64,000 nucleotides of DNA from Membranipora membranacea. Taxonomy: Eukaryota > Bryozoa > Gymnolaemata > Cheilostomatida > Membraniporidae. Shown in pieces: positions 12,401-22,448 of the stretch. Position numbers and translations under genes: made by a program. The stretch spans positions 1,366,001-1,430,000 of the forward strand of contig OU612072.1 of the NCBI GenBank assembly GCA_914767715.1. The letters run 5' to 3'. Each line of letters opens with the position of its first letter. Within the stretch, counting starts at the first letter, position 1. The notes under the pieces were generated by a model, which saw only the letters and a program-made list of their open reading frames with translations, did not search any database and was not told the DNA's origin.

Positions 12401-13210
12401 GAGGTATTCGTGGAAGGGAAAAATTGCTACTCATCGCACACGTCCGAAGAAGCTTACTTTTAGGCTAGTCAACATTTACACATAACCTCTTTACATTATA
12501 TAGACTCCCACCTCAACTAGCTACTCTAAATTAAGCGCTAGCTAACATCGAATCACCTCAAACAAGCGAAACTACCCTCTGGGGTAACAAAGATTGAGTT
12601 AATGAACCATTGTGAATATATGCTACAGGTATATAAGCCTGAGCCCCACAGATTCCTGCTCCCCACCTTACGACCCCCAGCTGGATAAGTTTATAAGTAG
12701 CTTGAAGGAAGAAGGTTACCTGCGCGAACTTCTGGAAGTCTTCTGTACTGATACCCGCGGCAGCCATACAGTTGAGCTCCATATCGTCCAGACTCTGACT
12801 GATCTCAGCGAGGTCTACAGCTGTGTAATATGATCCCTGTAGGAGGTTATTGAGGCAGTGCTGAGCACATAACGCACCGTCTTGCTACAAATACAGTCGC
12901 TGAACACACTGACTATCTGTAACTAATTTCCATGCAAACTAAGACAGTAGGTAAAAATATAATGAATCTTTCAGCCACCGTAAGCAAAACCTTTGTTTTG
13001 TCTCCATCTGAGTTCTATGTATTCTGACTCTTATTATCCGATGGCTTGGATACAGTTATACCATAATTGACACAATTACACCATAACTGATACAATTACA
13101 CCATAATTGGACTATTGCTTGGTTGACCAGGACCTTAAGAGTAGACTAATCAAAAAAGTCTACAATGCTTAAAATACCTGTCATACCTTCTCATGGTATA
13201 AAGACTCCAT
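6417..13210 (-). CDS. ATXN3: Ataxin-3 (Josephin-domain deubiquitinase), exons 1-6
   Basis: Six exons join in perfect phase: 13210-13187, 12884-12720, 11882-11746, 11256-11102, 10541-10422 and 6590-6417, giving 258 codons. The protein starts MESLYHEK, then DGALCAQHCLNNLLQGSYY, and contains FICNYQAHWITIRKLG and WFNLNSLLTFPELISD, all diagnostic of the ataxin-3 Josephin domain. The expected catalytic triad is present: Cys14, His121 and Asn136 (human Cys14, His119, Asn134). Exon 6 carries a ubiquitin-interacting motif, VDEDEELQAAIALSLAAS, in the place of human UIM1. The family cleaves ubiquitin chains and works with p97/VCP in protein quality control. Exon 1 encodes eight residues, as in vertebrates; human exons 3 and 4 correspond to one exon here. 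No polyglutamine tract is seen. The 3' end, including any further UIM, was not found with confidence. Confidence 0.93.
6621..6770. mobile_element. Palindromic MITE-like element, 150 bp
   Basis: The left arm 6621-6675 (tctacccaaataccaatg, caggcagttacttatgat) is repeated inverted at 6714-6770 (atcataagtaactgcctg, ttttgggtaga), with a loop of about 38 bp. It lies in the region downstream of ataxin-3 exon 6's acceptor, within intron 5. Near-perfect arms suggest a recent non-autonomous DNA element. No target duplication was identified. Confidence 0.65.
7412..7594. repeat. 26-bp minisatellite, 7 copies
   Basis: The unit is gcagagctctcatccaatca followed by ctaaca. Seven nearly identical tandem copies lie in ataxin-3 intron 5. 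Copies differ by single bases, for example gcagcgctctc in one unit. Confidence 0.9.
7973..10198. repeat. 37-bp minisatellite, about 60 copies
   Basis: The unit is catgtcagactacaccagta followed by acaagtcgcacacatac. About 2.2 kb of head-to-tail copies fill the middle of ataxin-3 intron 5. The first copy is shortened to 29 bp and lacks cacatac. Variants are few: ccatg to caatg in about nine units, cgc to ggc in a few, and one tataccag. The homogeneity indicates recent expansion or ongoing homogenisation. No open frame runs through it. Confidence 0.95.
10686..10800. mobile_element. Palindromic MITE, gcaactccgaat family, copy 1
   Basis: Left-arm segments agtttaatccagtttgcttg and cattccgactgttcccct pair with the reverse complement of aggggagcaactccgaatg and gtcaaaaggaccaaact. 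The same arm occurs in the palindrome at 27466-27592, and related half-sites occur near 6905 and 7765. Repetition of one palindrome at independent sites identifies a non-autonomous DNA transposon family. It sits just upstream, in gene direction, of ataxin-3 exon 5. Confidence 0.6.
11072..11130 (-). repeat. Tandem duplication of the ataxin-3 exon 4 donor site
   Basis: The exon 4 end and its donor (ctcattagaag|gtaagta) are followed 30 bp downstream by a diverged copy (gaccttaaaag|gtaagta), each preceded by ctaactcagct. Both donors match the consensus. Use of the second adds 30 nt that begin GT AAG TAA, so it would stop translation inside the Josephin domain. Confidence 0.7.
11908..12102. repeat. 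13-bp minisatellite, about 15 copies
   Basis: The unit is tgactggctggta, almost without variation. It lies in ataxin-3 intron 2 and begins about 25 bp upstream of the exon 3 acceptor, so it occupies the region where a branch point would be expected. Apparent open frames across it come from the repeat. Confidence 0.93.
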
Positions 13211-14680
13211 TGTGAGCCAATGTAGATCTTTTACTTATCGCCGACTCCCCAGTAATAATATATGAGCTCGCTCAAACTCTGCTGAAAACAAACACACACA
13301 GGGTACTGTAAACAACTTAAACTTGCTAACGCGTCACGGGAAACGCTATGGAAAACCTAACGGTAATTGTTACTCATGCTACTCTGCAAAATGATAGGTA
13401 GCCATACAATACAGTATACCATATGACGACCAGATACGAAACCGCCTTTGGTGCAATAATATGTTAAAATATATTTCATAGATGGCATCTACAGGTTCAA
13501 TATCACTTAGGGTAAGGCTTCAACAGATCCTTCGTGTCACTTAACTGTTTTGAGATTCTTGACATGAATGTTGACCAAAAAAAGAAGTTTTTTTGCTTCT
13601 GAATCCTTTCCTACAACGCTGATGGCAGGCTGATGACAGAAGACTGCCTATGCAACGCCGCCTGATTTGCAAATTGGCACTATACACACAGGGCAGTTTT
13701 CTAGGCCGAGGATTAATATTGCGAGTAGCCAGTACTTTATTGTCCTAGCAATGGTGTGATGGCCGGTTATACATATATATATATATATGAGCAGCTAGGA
13801 CTTCTAAGCATATCTAGTGTGAAAAGAAATCTGCATCAAAAAATTCCTAGAGACAGCTCAAAAGACAACTCAAAACTCCTCAAGAAGGCCCCCCCCCCCC
13901 CATATGCCTCAGGACAGTCTTACAACGTCTCAAAACAACCTCACAACTCCCCGAGACATTCTGCAGGCCATGCATGGGCTATCACAGCAATCTCAGGGAA
14001 TCATGAGGTAATAATGCGACTGCTGTGTGAGGTTCTTTACACACATCATCATTTGTTAGAAATAATTAATATAATTGAGATTTAGGATCTGGAGATACAA
14101 CTGATACCAAAAAGTAAAGGTTTTGGTTGAGGTGATATTTAGGTTTATACACCAGGTCTCACTGCAGCAATCATTGTGAACTTCAGCCAATTTCTTGTAA
14201 CGATCCTTCAGCTCATCATGGTCGCATACAGACCCATTGACAACCTCAAAGAGAGCCTGAGAACCATGTAGAGAGCACAAGGTGGTTACTCAGTTTGAGA
14301 AGAGCGCTTGGCTTCTAACGAGCTTCTGATTGGGGTTCTGCATGGAAATCCTGTTGCGGTGTACTGTCTACTTGGCATTGATAGTGTGCACTGTCAGTTC
14401 TGACCTGCCTGCAATCTGAGACAACTTGGTCGCGAATATGGGGGCAATGTCTTTGAACAAAGACATGATATGTACAGATGATGTGCGGTGTCCTCAGTCT
14501 TCATCCACACCTTTTAGAGGTTTGTCAACAACGTATTTTTGTGTAAGGTTTATTATATAGACTTGAGAATTTCCTGGAGATAAAAGCAATGCACAAATGG
14601 AATTTTTTTTATAAAAGAAATGGTTGCTAGTTAGTACCCAACAGAACTACTCAATCACAAAAAATTATCCTGTTCTGAAT

Positions 14681-14820
14681 GGGCACTGTTGTGAGAAATG
14701 TGGAAGATGCTGTGTGGGACATGTCTTACAGCACTCAAAGCCTATAAAGCATAGTTGTTCGTACTGTAAGACATGACCCATACAGCATCTCCCACCTACC
14801 CTGGTCCCACAACGTACACC
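14681..14820. mobile_element. Palindromic MITE-like hairpin, 140 bp
   Basis: The left arm (gggcactgttgtgag, gaagatgctgtgtgggacat, gtcttacagcac) pairs with the right arm (gtactgtaagacatgaccca, tacagcatctccc, ggtcccacaacgta). The loop is about 25 bp. Mismatches of 10-20 per cent indicate moderate age. Confidence 0.6.
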
Positions 14821-15050
14821 TGAGTGTTGGATTGGATGCCGTACATAAAATGTAGGCTATCTTAGCACGCAACATAAGCTGCACCAATGAACCACCTACT
14901 GTGATCATTTTATCAAACTGGCTACTGCCCATACAGAACTAGATTTTTTCTGTAGTTATGTCTACTCAACTGCCATCTCAGAATATAACTTTTGCCTGTT
15001 GGGCACACAATGACAAAACATATCGTATTCTGAAATGACATCATCATCAC

Positions 15051-15411
15051 CTGGAAAAAGTGTAAATATCTTGGAACACAGCTGGACACTGCGGAGGACA
15101 TAAAAAGGAGGAAAGGAATAACTGCTGGAGCAATGGATAAAATCAAGCATATCAGCAAGAACAGAAGGCTTTCAACAAACATCAAGATAAGAGCATTCAA
15201 CGCCTACGCTGGAAGTGTTTTCCTGTATAACAGTGAAACATGGACAGTCAGTAAAACCACCAATGACACGTTAGATAGCTATCATAGACGTCAAATGAGA
15301 AACGCCATTAACATCAGATGGCCACAGAAAATCAGTAACCAACACCTGTACCAGAAAACTAAGCAAGACCCCTGGAGCAAAGTCATCCGCAAGCGACTAA
15401 GACTGAAATGA
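15051..15411 (+). mobile_element. Non-LTR retrotransposon relic, reverse transcriptase C-terminal part
   Basis: The frame reads WKKCKYLGTQLDTAEDIKRR, then SVFLYNSETWTVSK, MRNAINIRWPQKISN and TKQDPWSKVIRKR. KYLG near the start followed by the IFLYNSE-W pattern and INVRWP is typical of the region after the catalytic domain of LINE reverse transcriptases found in many invertebrates. Only this C-terminal piece remains and the catalytic motif is absent, so it is a 5'-truncated dead copy. Confidence 0.75.
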
Positions 15412-15462
15412 CACACACAGGACATTCATTCCATTCAACAATGTCAAATTGGCAAACTTGCA

Positions 15463-15510
15463 GTGTAGCCAATGTGTTGGCTCTGATCAGAGCCAACACT
15501 TGGCTAGTGC
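15463..15510. repeat. Hairpin centred on tgatca
   Basis: The segment gtgtagccaatgtgttggct pairs with agccaacacttggctagtgc around ctgatcag. The stem is about 21 bp with two or three mismatches. It lies just after the LINE relic and before poly-G. Confidence 0.55.
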
Positions 15511-17954
15511 AGTGAGGGGGGGGGGGGAGGCAATAATTATATTTGAAAAATAAATAATATACTATCTATGTATGCAGGGAGAATTCTCCCTGATGTATGT
15601 AAGTAAATAAATTCCATGAAATATATAAGTTTGGTTTGTGGGATCTGCGGTCAATGAGAAACCATTACACAGGCATGTCAACTATTGCCACCTCAGGTGT
15701 TGTTAATTCAATAGCAGATCAATTTGATCCCTGGAATCACAGTAATGAGCTTTCCTTGCCTACACAAATTGCAGCCACCTTAGCTAGTCAGTCTGGAAAA
15801 AGCTATTACAGCCATTGTGCTGTACAGGAAATGAAGATAAATAATTTAACTCCATCAACTACAAAAGCTATGTCCAATAAGGGCTTAGATAGAAGGATAT
15901 TCAGTAATTAGCCAACTGGATGCGAGTAATTATTTTTGTTGCATGTTGATTGGCCTGATTTATTATAGCCTTAAATTACGTTTGAGTAGACAACTCCTTA
16001 ATACTCACCACTCGATGAAGAATGAAAGCCCCACCCTCCCATCATTGCTCCCATGAGAGGGAGTTGATGGTGGTGGACAAACAGGCTAAGCATGGATTTC
16101 ATCAGAACAAAACGTGGTATATACTCTATATTTCAGACTGCAGATCATAATGCTCTGGAATTGCCGTACAAACAGCCCATCGTTCCATTTCTTTGTGGTA
16201 CTTATGGTATTCATACCAGGGCTTGTTTATCTCCAGAGCACGATGTAAATGTTGAGATAAATCCAATTATCAGGTTCAATGACCGAAACCAATGCAGCCA
16301 GTCAATTGATGTTACAAGACAATTCAAACATCATTCAATTACTGCGCCACATAGCTTATAATATCAATAAATGTTATCTCATTCACAATGCCTATGAACA
16401 ATTGCAGTTGCAAAGATTGGTATCGGTATTAGTTCTTTCTTTCTTTTCTCTATCACTCCAAGATTTGGTAACAAAAAATATCTGAGCCGTTCCCTTTGCC
16501 TAACGTGACACCTAGGGGGCGACTCAATCGAGGGTAAATTGGACAAAATTGATCTAGCGCAAATACACTTGTTTAATAGTTTGACACTTAACTCATCATT
16601 TCAGCATCTGCATATACAGACATCATAGAATTAACTGTATGAAGCTGTTTGGTCTCTTCCTGGTTCTAGTCTGTTGACAAAATATGATCTTGTGAGCGGA
16701 CAATTCCTAAATCAACTTTGAGATTAACAGTGATCATAAGTTCGAGCAGGTAATTTTGAGGACCATTGGGAACACTGATAGCCCAAATGATCTATTATAT
16801 TTCAATCACGCGAGATGTCCATTGGGAAATATATATCAAGATACCAACCTCTCACAATGCATATTTATCTTAAACTCAGAAATTTCCCACAATCACAACA
16901 ATACAGACATCAATACTGTGTGACACAAACATATCAGTGTTTGCAGAAAAATTCAGTTTTGGTTTTAGGATAGTTTCAGGACAACTACAATCTGTGACAT
17001 GTTCAACCGTGCAGTGTATCATTGTCATAAAGTAAATGGTCACATATAGCCGACTTTAGCGAAATGCAACAGACTCTGTACAAAAGCTATATTTCAGTTT
17101 TGTAGCGTGTTCAACCTTGTGTTTGAAAATCAAAGGAAAAAAGATTGGCATAGGAATTTGAAAATATATGTTGTTGACTAGTTTGATACAGCACAGATTA
17201 TAAGGGAATATATTGAAGCTTCTTTACACTGAAACACAACCTTCGGAGCTACCTATCATGAATCATTTGCTGGCACTTCTCAAATATTTTAAAAATAAAC
17301 TATCGACAATAAAACAAGCGGAAGCCACTGCATAATATGTCTAGAAATACTTCATTTATAAAATTGGCCAGATTTTGCGTCAGCTGATTTTGGTAGATGT
17401 AGATTACTTTACATTGGAGCTATCATGTAATTGTCATCACATATACTTCTCACATCGTTGGTCACTACTTTTGACATTAATGTGTTTTGGAGTTACACAC
17501 TCACCCACCCAATCAGCGCTATTCTCAATCTGAATTTTGTCCTTATAGGCAGAAGTCAAATTTGTCGACCTGTTAATTAAAATCTATTTTTTTCAGTCTC
17601 AACTGCGTCAGCCTGCTTGAAGAAGCTCGACATTTTATGGCTCACCCTTTATTATAGAAAGGGGTGTAAGGAGGCCATCACCAGCTTGCCTTTACATGAT
17701 GGTACGGCTACCTACCCGCCAACTGGTGATGATGAAGAGGTAGCAGATCTTGTTTTTTCTGTGTATATTCCAAAGGCAGACTTTGATGAGCAGCAGTTTT
17801 GATTAACATCTTTGTAATTATTATTGTCTCACTTCTCGGACATTCGTCAAAATAAATTATTGTACTGAAGGCTTAATCCGGCAAGCACTAGCATTGAAAA
17901 TAAATTTCATTTCATCTCTTACACTATTGCATATCGCACCAACTAATCAATACA

Positions 17955-18066
17955 TTCCCAATCCACAGACGGGCAGAAACCATCGACAACTCGTACGCCC
18001 CACACATGGAACAGCATTGTAAGGAATGAGTTCATGAATAAATTGTTTCCGATTGAGATTGGTTAA
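17955..18066 (+). mobile_element. Possible LINE C-terminal remnant
   Basis: One frame reads RTPHTWNSIVRNEFMNKLFP followed by IEIG and a stop. The W-N-S motif near the end of the frame resembles the C-terminus of non-LTR reverse transcriptase proteins. Only about 35 residues can be read, so the call is weak. Confidence 0.3.
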
Positions 18067-19717
18067 GTTTTACATGACTTGACCAGCAAATAACTTGCTT
18101 GATTATTAAAAGCTACAGCATAGCATTTGTTTTTCTTTTTCATACTGTTGTTCCATTTATAGTCCACTTTTTTGACTGTAAAACATGATCTCATTTGCCT
18201 CGTGCTCTGATCAGTTTAAAATAAAGTTAATATTATTAATATATATTAGTTAGGAAAGGTGTCCGCTGTATGGAAATGCCTAAAACGGAGACGACTTGTT
18301 GGCAGCAATTTGAATTCTGGTCTCCTTTCTCTGCCAAACACCAACCATGCCTGAGTTAAAAATTATTTTGTTGAGATGAGTAGGTATGAAACAGATTGTT
18401 ACAGTTTTGTGCAGGACAAATCAGCTGATTGGAGGCATTTAAAAATCAGAGGAATACATTTCCATGGAGGGAGACAGGCTAATCTCAGAAGGAGAATGAC
18501 TTGCTTGTACCATAAACCAGATGTTTGCTGCGTCTATATTTCCAAGTTTTTCCATGATATAATACATCGGAAATGATGATCATGGACGCTCTTTACATTC
18601 ATATAGTATTGTGGCTTCTCAACAGAACATGTCATGTTACACTATAATGTAACCTTCAAATGAATAGCAATGCCAAACTAACAATAAGTTGGTATACCAA
18701 CTTAAACATGACACAAGAGGGTTACGGAGTCACCACATTAACTCTCCACAACTGAGATCTGTGCTCACGAGCTTGGTTAGACAATGTGACACTATCTTTG
18801 TACAATCAGAACAGAGCTTGTCAACTGTTGCAAGCAAGCTTTCTAAAAAAAGATTGTCCGCACTTGAAATCGTAGAAAACTTTATTACATCCTGGGATAA
18901 AATGGATATTTATGAGATATAAGGTTTGTCTCCTTGGCAAAACAACTCCGCTTTTCCTTTACTAATTGATAAGTGTTGTCAGGGAGATATCTGTTCTCAA
19001 GAGGATAAATATTTTTCTTGGTAGCTCGCTCGCAACACTTAACAAGCTTTGCCCCCAGCCCACCAAACAAAGCTCACTAAAAATAGTATCCAGTCTAGAT
19101 ACTTAAAACATTGAACTTTCTCTACTGGGTTGGTATCAATAAAATCATTAGAAGTTACTTCCTGCGATCTACTGAAGTCAAAGATCATCTCTGTGGTCTT
19201 AGTGGTATTTAGTATTAAGACAATTAGCTTTGTACCAATCAGAAAAATAATTTATGGCTTTGAGATAAAAATCGTCACTATTGCTGCTGTCTTTTTCAGC
19301 TAAAAAAGTGTACCATGATGGACAGGCATAAGAAAAAACAGGTTTCAGATTAGTTTGGTAAAAATTTTATGCCCATCTGTTTAAGTTGTTTCCTGAGGAA
19401 AGTCTGAGCACCTAGCCTAGACTATCATTGACCCTAATATAGCATTCAGAAGTGTTCTACAGCCTGAGTGCGGCATTTCGATCCACATATGGTACGTACA
19501 TACAGACAGGCATGACGGGCTGACATCAGGATGCTGTAATAAAGTTTTGTCATCATTTATATCGCTGATTCATTAAACAACCACAATAACACATCAAAAC
19601 TCCCTGAATCATTAATTAAACAGTAACTTTGTGATATGACATGTCTTGCCTCATTGTTTCTCGTTTAGTTATAGACAAAGGAAACATGCAGCACGAATGA
19701 TAAGTAGGAGAAGAATC

Positions 19718-20894
19718 ATGGGTTGGTGTCGGGTCGTACCAAAGATGTACATTTTGCTTATCACAGTAGCATGGATTGGGCCACTTGGTGTGCAAAGTAT
19801 CGGTCCATATCTTCTCGGTAATCACCAGACAGGAGGGAGGGAAGTCCCAGTTGAACTTCACATATCTGGAGACAGTGGTGAGCAGCTCATATATAACCTG
19901 TCGAGCAGCTTTAATGTGGTCACGGCTCGAAACAAACTCAAGTCTATCCACCCTGTCAATACTGAGGGTGTAATGAAGCTGGTTATTGATGGAACAGTAA
20001 TTAACTTAATAACGCATCCTATACTTCTTCACAGGGATTTTTTTGTGAAGGTCAGATCCGCTCATAACTCTCATACAGTTAATCTCAATGACTCAGCCAA
20101 CCATGGATACGATCCTTTCTGTATGGTGTCAGCAAAAAATAAAACCTTTGAAGCCTCATTCAATCTGTGTGAAGGTATTAATGGATATTACCATCACGGA
20201 GAGAAGAAATACACCATTCATTCTGAGATTGGGGAGACTATCCAACATTTCATCCAATCAGAACAAATCAAGTCCAGGTTTCCGCCTGGAGAAGATCCCA
20301 AGCCTTTTCTACGTCATATGGATATGGGCGAGCGGAAGCGTAGACATGCAACCCTACCTTATTATCTGGAGACATACATTGTGGCTGACTTTGACTACTA
20401 TGACAACAAATGCTGGTGGGCAATACTAAATCCGAGTCATTGCCACAATGTAGTCTTCGTTAGTATGTACTTGCCTTCGCAGGTGCTTAGACTCCATTTT
20501 GAATTGGCTATTGTTATCGTCGGCATTGAAATTTGGGATCAAGGGAATAAAGTGGATATACCGCAGAACAGGACGGGCTCCTACGATAACATAACAAACA
20601 AATACCTATATAAGCAATTCCCTGACTATGGGGAGATTGTGAGAAATCACACACTATTTGACGCATTCCTATATCTGTCACAAACGCAATGCATAGATAA
20701 CGATATTTATGGTATTGCTTTGTTCAATGGTGCATGCCAAAGGCCTAATTCTTATGCATATGTAGATGCATGTGCAACTCATGATCGCAACACACTAACT
20801 ATACTTCATGAGATCACACATCTTATCGGTTCAAACCATGTAATGGGACACGAATGCCTTTGTACTCCACATCACTGCATCATGGCTTATGTTT
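19718..20894 (+). CDS. ADAM A exon 1: signal peptide, prodomain and metalloprotease domain
   Basis: A single large exon encodes the whole protease, residues 1-392, and ends in phase 1 at T|gtgagt. The prodomain carries FEASFNLCEGINGYY and KKYTIHSEIG, similar to the conserved Cys-x-Gly-Leu and tyrosine-rich stretch of ADAM prodomains. Asn-X-Ser/Thr sites (NLSS, NKTF, NRTG, NITN, NHTL) agree with secretion. The remaining domains are on seven small exons, which suggests the catalytic part descends from a gene or retrocopy that lost its introns. Confidence 0.85.
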
Positions 20895-22414
20895 GTGAGT
20901 ACTGACTATGCCTTGAATTACTAAGATCAAATTTTCAACTCATTTTGACACCAATATATGAATGACAGTTTAATGTTCAACGAGTGCGCTTTGAGGGTTT
21001 GGTCTTTTAAGTTGTAACACCAGTTGGAGTGTAATCTCTCAAACTCCATTGTTATTTTCTGAATTCTCATCTGGTCGATATTTTTATTACATTCTTTAAT
21101 TCAAACTGTGTACAGCTCATATACACTAGCGTTGTTAGACAGATTGCACATTGACCATACAAAATGAGAAGCCAGAAGCAAAATTAATAAGCCCTTGTAA
21201 TTTTACAGCTGTTTGATGCGAATCACTCAAAAGAAATGAAAAGGTTTTAATTCTTTTACTGAAGTGATCAGTCCTGAACCGTAAACCATACCATACCATA
21301 AATATATTACATATAATATTGAAATTAACAGAAATGAATATTCAGTTTCTGTTAAGAAATATGAGCAAGGAAGCATGATTTGAAAAAAAAGTGGTTGTCT
21401 TACAGTGTATATATATGGGTTAATTACCAAATTGATTCACTAAATTTCACCATATTAGTGAGATAAGAAGAGAAATTTTGCTCCTGTGAAAAAATGCTCT
21501 CCTGCTGCAAGCCTGCATGTTATGCACAGATTTAGAGATTTTGGGCTTAGGCTCTGAGAGCCTCCCATTATCATTGACAAAATACTAAATTATTTTGCAC
21601 CCGTCTGTCACTGTACCTTATTCATGTAATGATCCTCAAACCAGAAAGCCTGTTTTTCTCTTTCAGCGGTTGACCCGGGTGATGCAGTATACTCGAATTG
21701 TACATTAAAGGTAGTAAAAGAGACCCTTCCAACCAAGACCTGTCTTCACAACGAACCAAAGTATAATGTAAAGTATGGAAGATGCGGTGATGGGGTCATC
21801 GATCCAGGTAATCACACAAACTTTAGAATTGCTCTACTAACAGACCAACAACAATAACTCTACTCAGGAAGGCGGTTGTTATTGTCATATATACGATGCT
21901 TGACAGAGGCTTGATAGACTACTCATAAACTAGACTATATTTACGATCAAGTGAAAGTTCTAAGGGTTATCAGTCTGTTTCTCTGGCTAATTACATTCAT
22001 CTGTGTGCTAGTACAGCTAATTATAGTGTAACTACTGAAACCAAAGCTGATAGTATTCACACATTCCCATCCATTGGACAAAATCAAGGTTCCCGAGTTC
22101 AAACTGAATGAGCTCACCCCAACACTACCAGAACGGCTCTTCTCAAAGTTTTTTTGCGGTTCATTTCACTTTGTTCCTTCAAGCCTCAATTGAATCTCCA
22201 TTCCTGCAGTGATGCACCAGTCAAAATGTCTGTTCAATCTTTAGTCTAGAAAGGGGATTGAAATCAATTCTCTGTTCCTCCGTTGATATTATTCTTGTCT
22301 TGTCTCATGCAGAATATCTGTAACGTGTAACGTGTACTGTGTAACGTGTACCGTGTAACGTGTACCGTGTAACGTGTACCGTGTAACGTGTACCGTGTAA
22401 CGTGTACCGTGTAA

Positions 22415-22448
<34 letters not shown>

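Larger units (their letters stand above)
13211..19717. other. Gene-poor region between ataxin-3 and ADAM A
   Basis: The region is divergent to both neighbours and so contains the promoters of ataxin-3 (minus) and ADAM A (plus). It holds an (AT)n tract near 13770, poly-C near 13891, poly-G near 15513, two hairpins and two LINE relics, listed separately. A minus-strand stretch at 14256-14150 has an acceptor-like start (gttctcag) and reads DHDELKDRYKKLAEVHND, but nothing joins to it. Plus-strand frames at 15636-15911, 16092-16361, 17617-17802 and 18689-18922 have no recognised similarity. No other gene is supported. Confidence 0.5.

Noticed and set aside
13756-14085. 109-codon plus-strand frame with poly-proline
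   Set aside because: It runs through (AT)n and poly-C tracts; the residues reflect simple sequence.
19646-19717. Upstream in-frame ATG for ADAM A
   Set aside because: The corresponding codons in ADAM B lack this ATG, and the ATG at 19718 is shared and directly precedes the signal peptide.
19616-19951. 111-codon minus-strand frame, and the similar 112-codon plus-strand frame at 52439-52777
   Set aside because: Both are antisense shadows of the start of the ADAM coding exons, and resemble each other only because the genes are paralogues.
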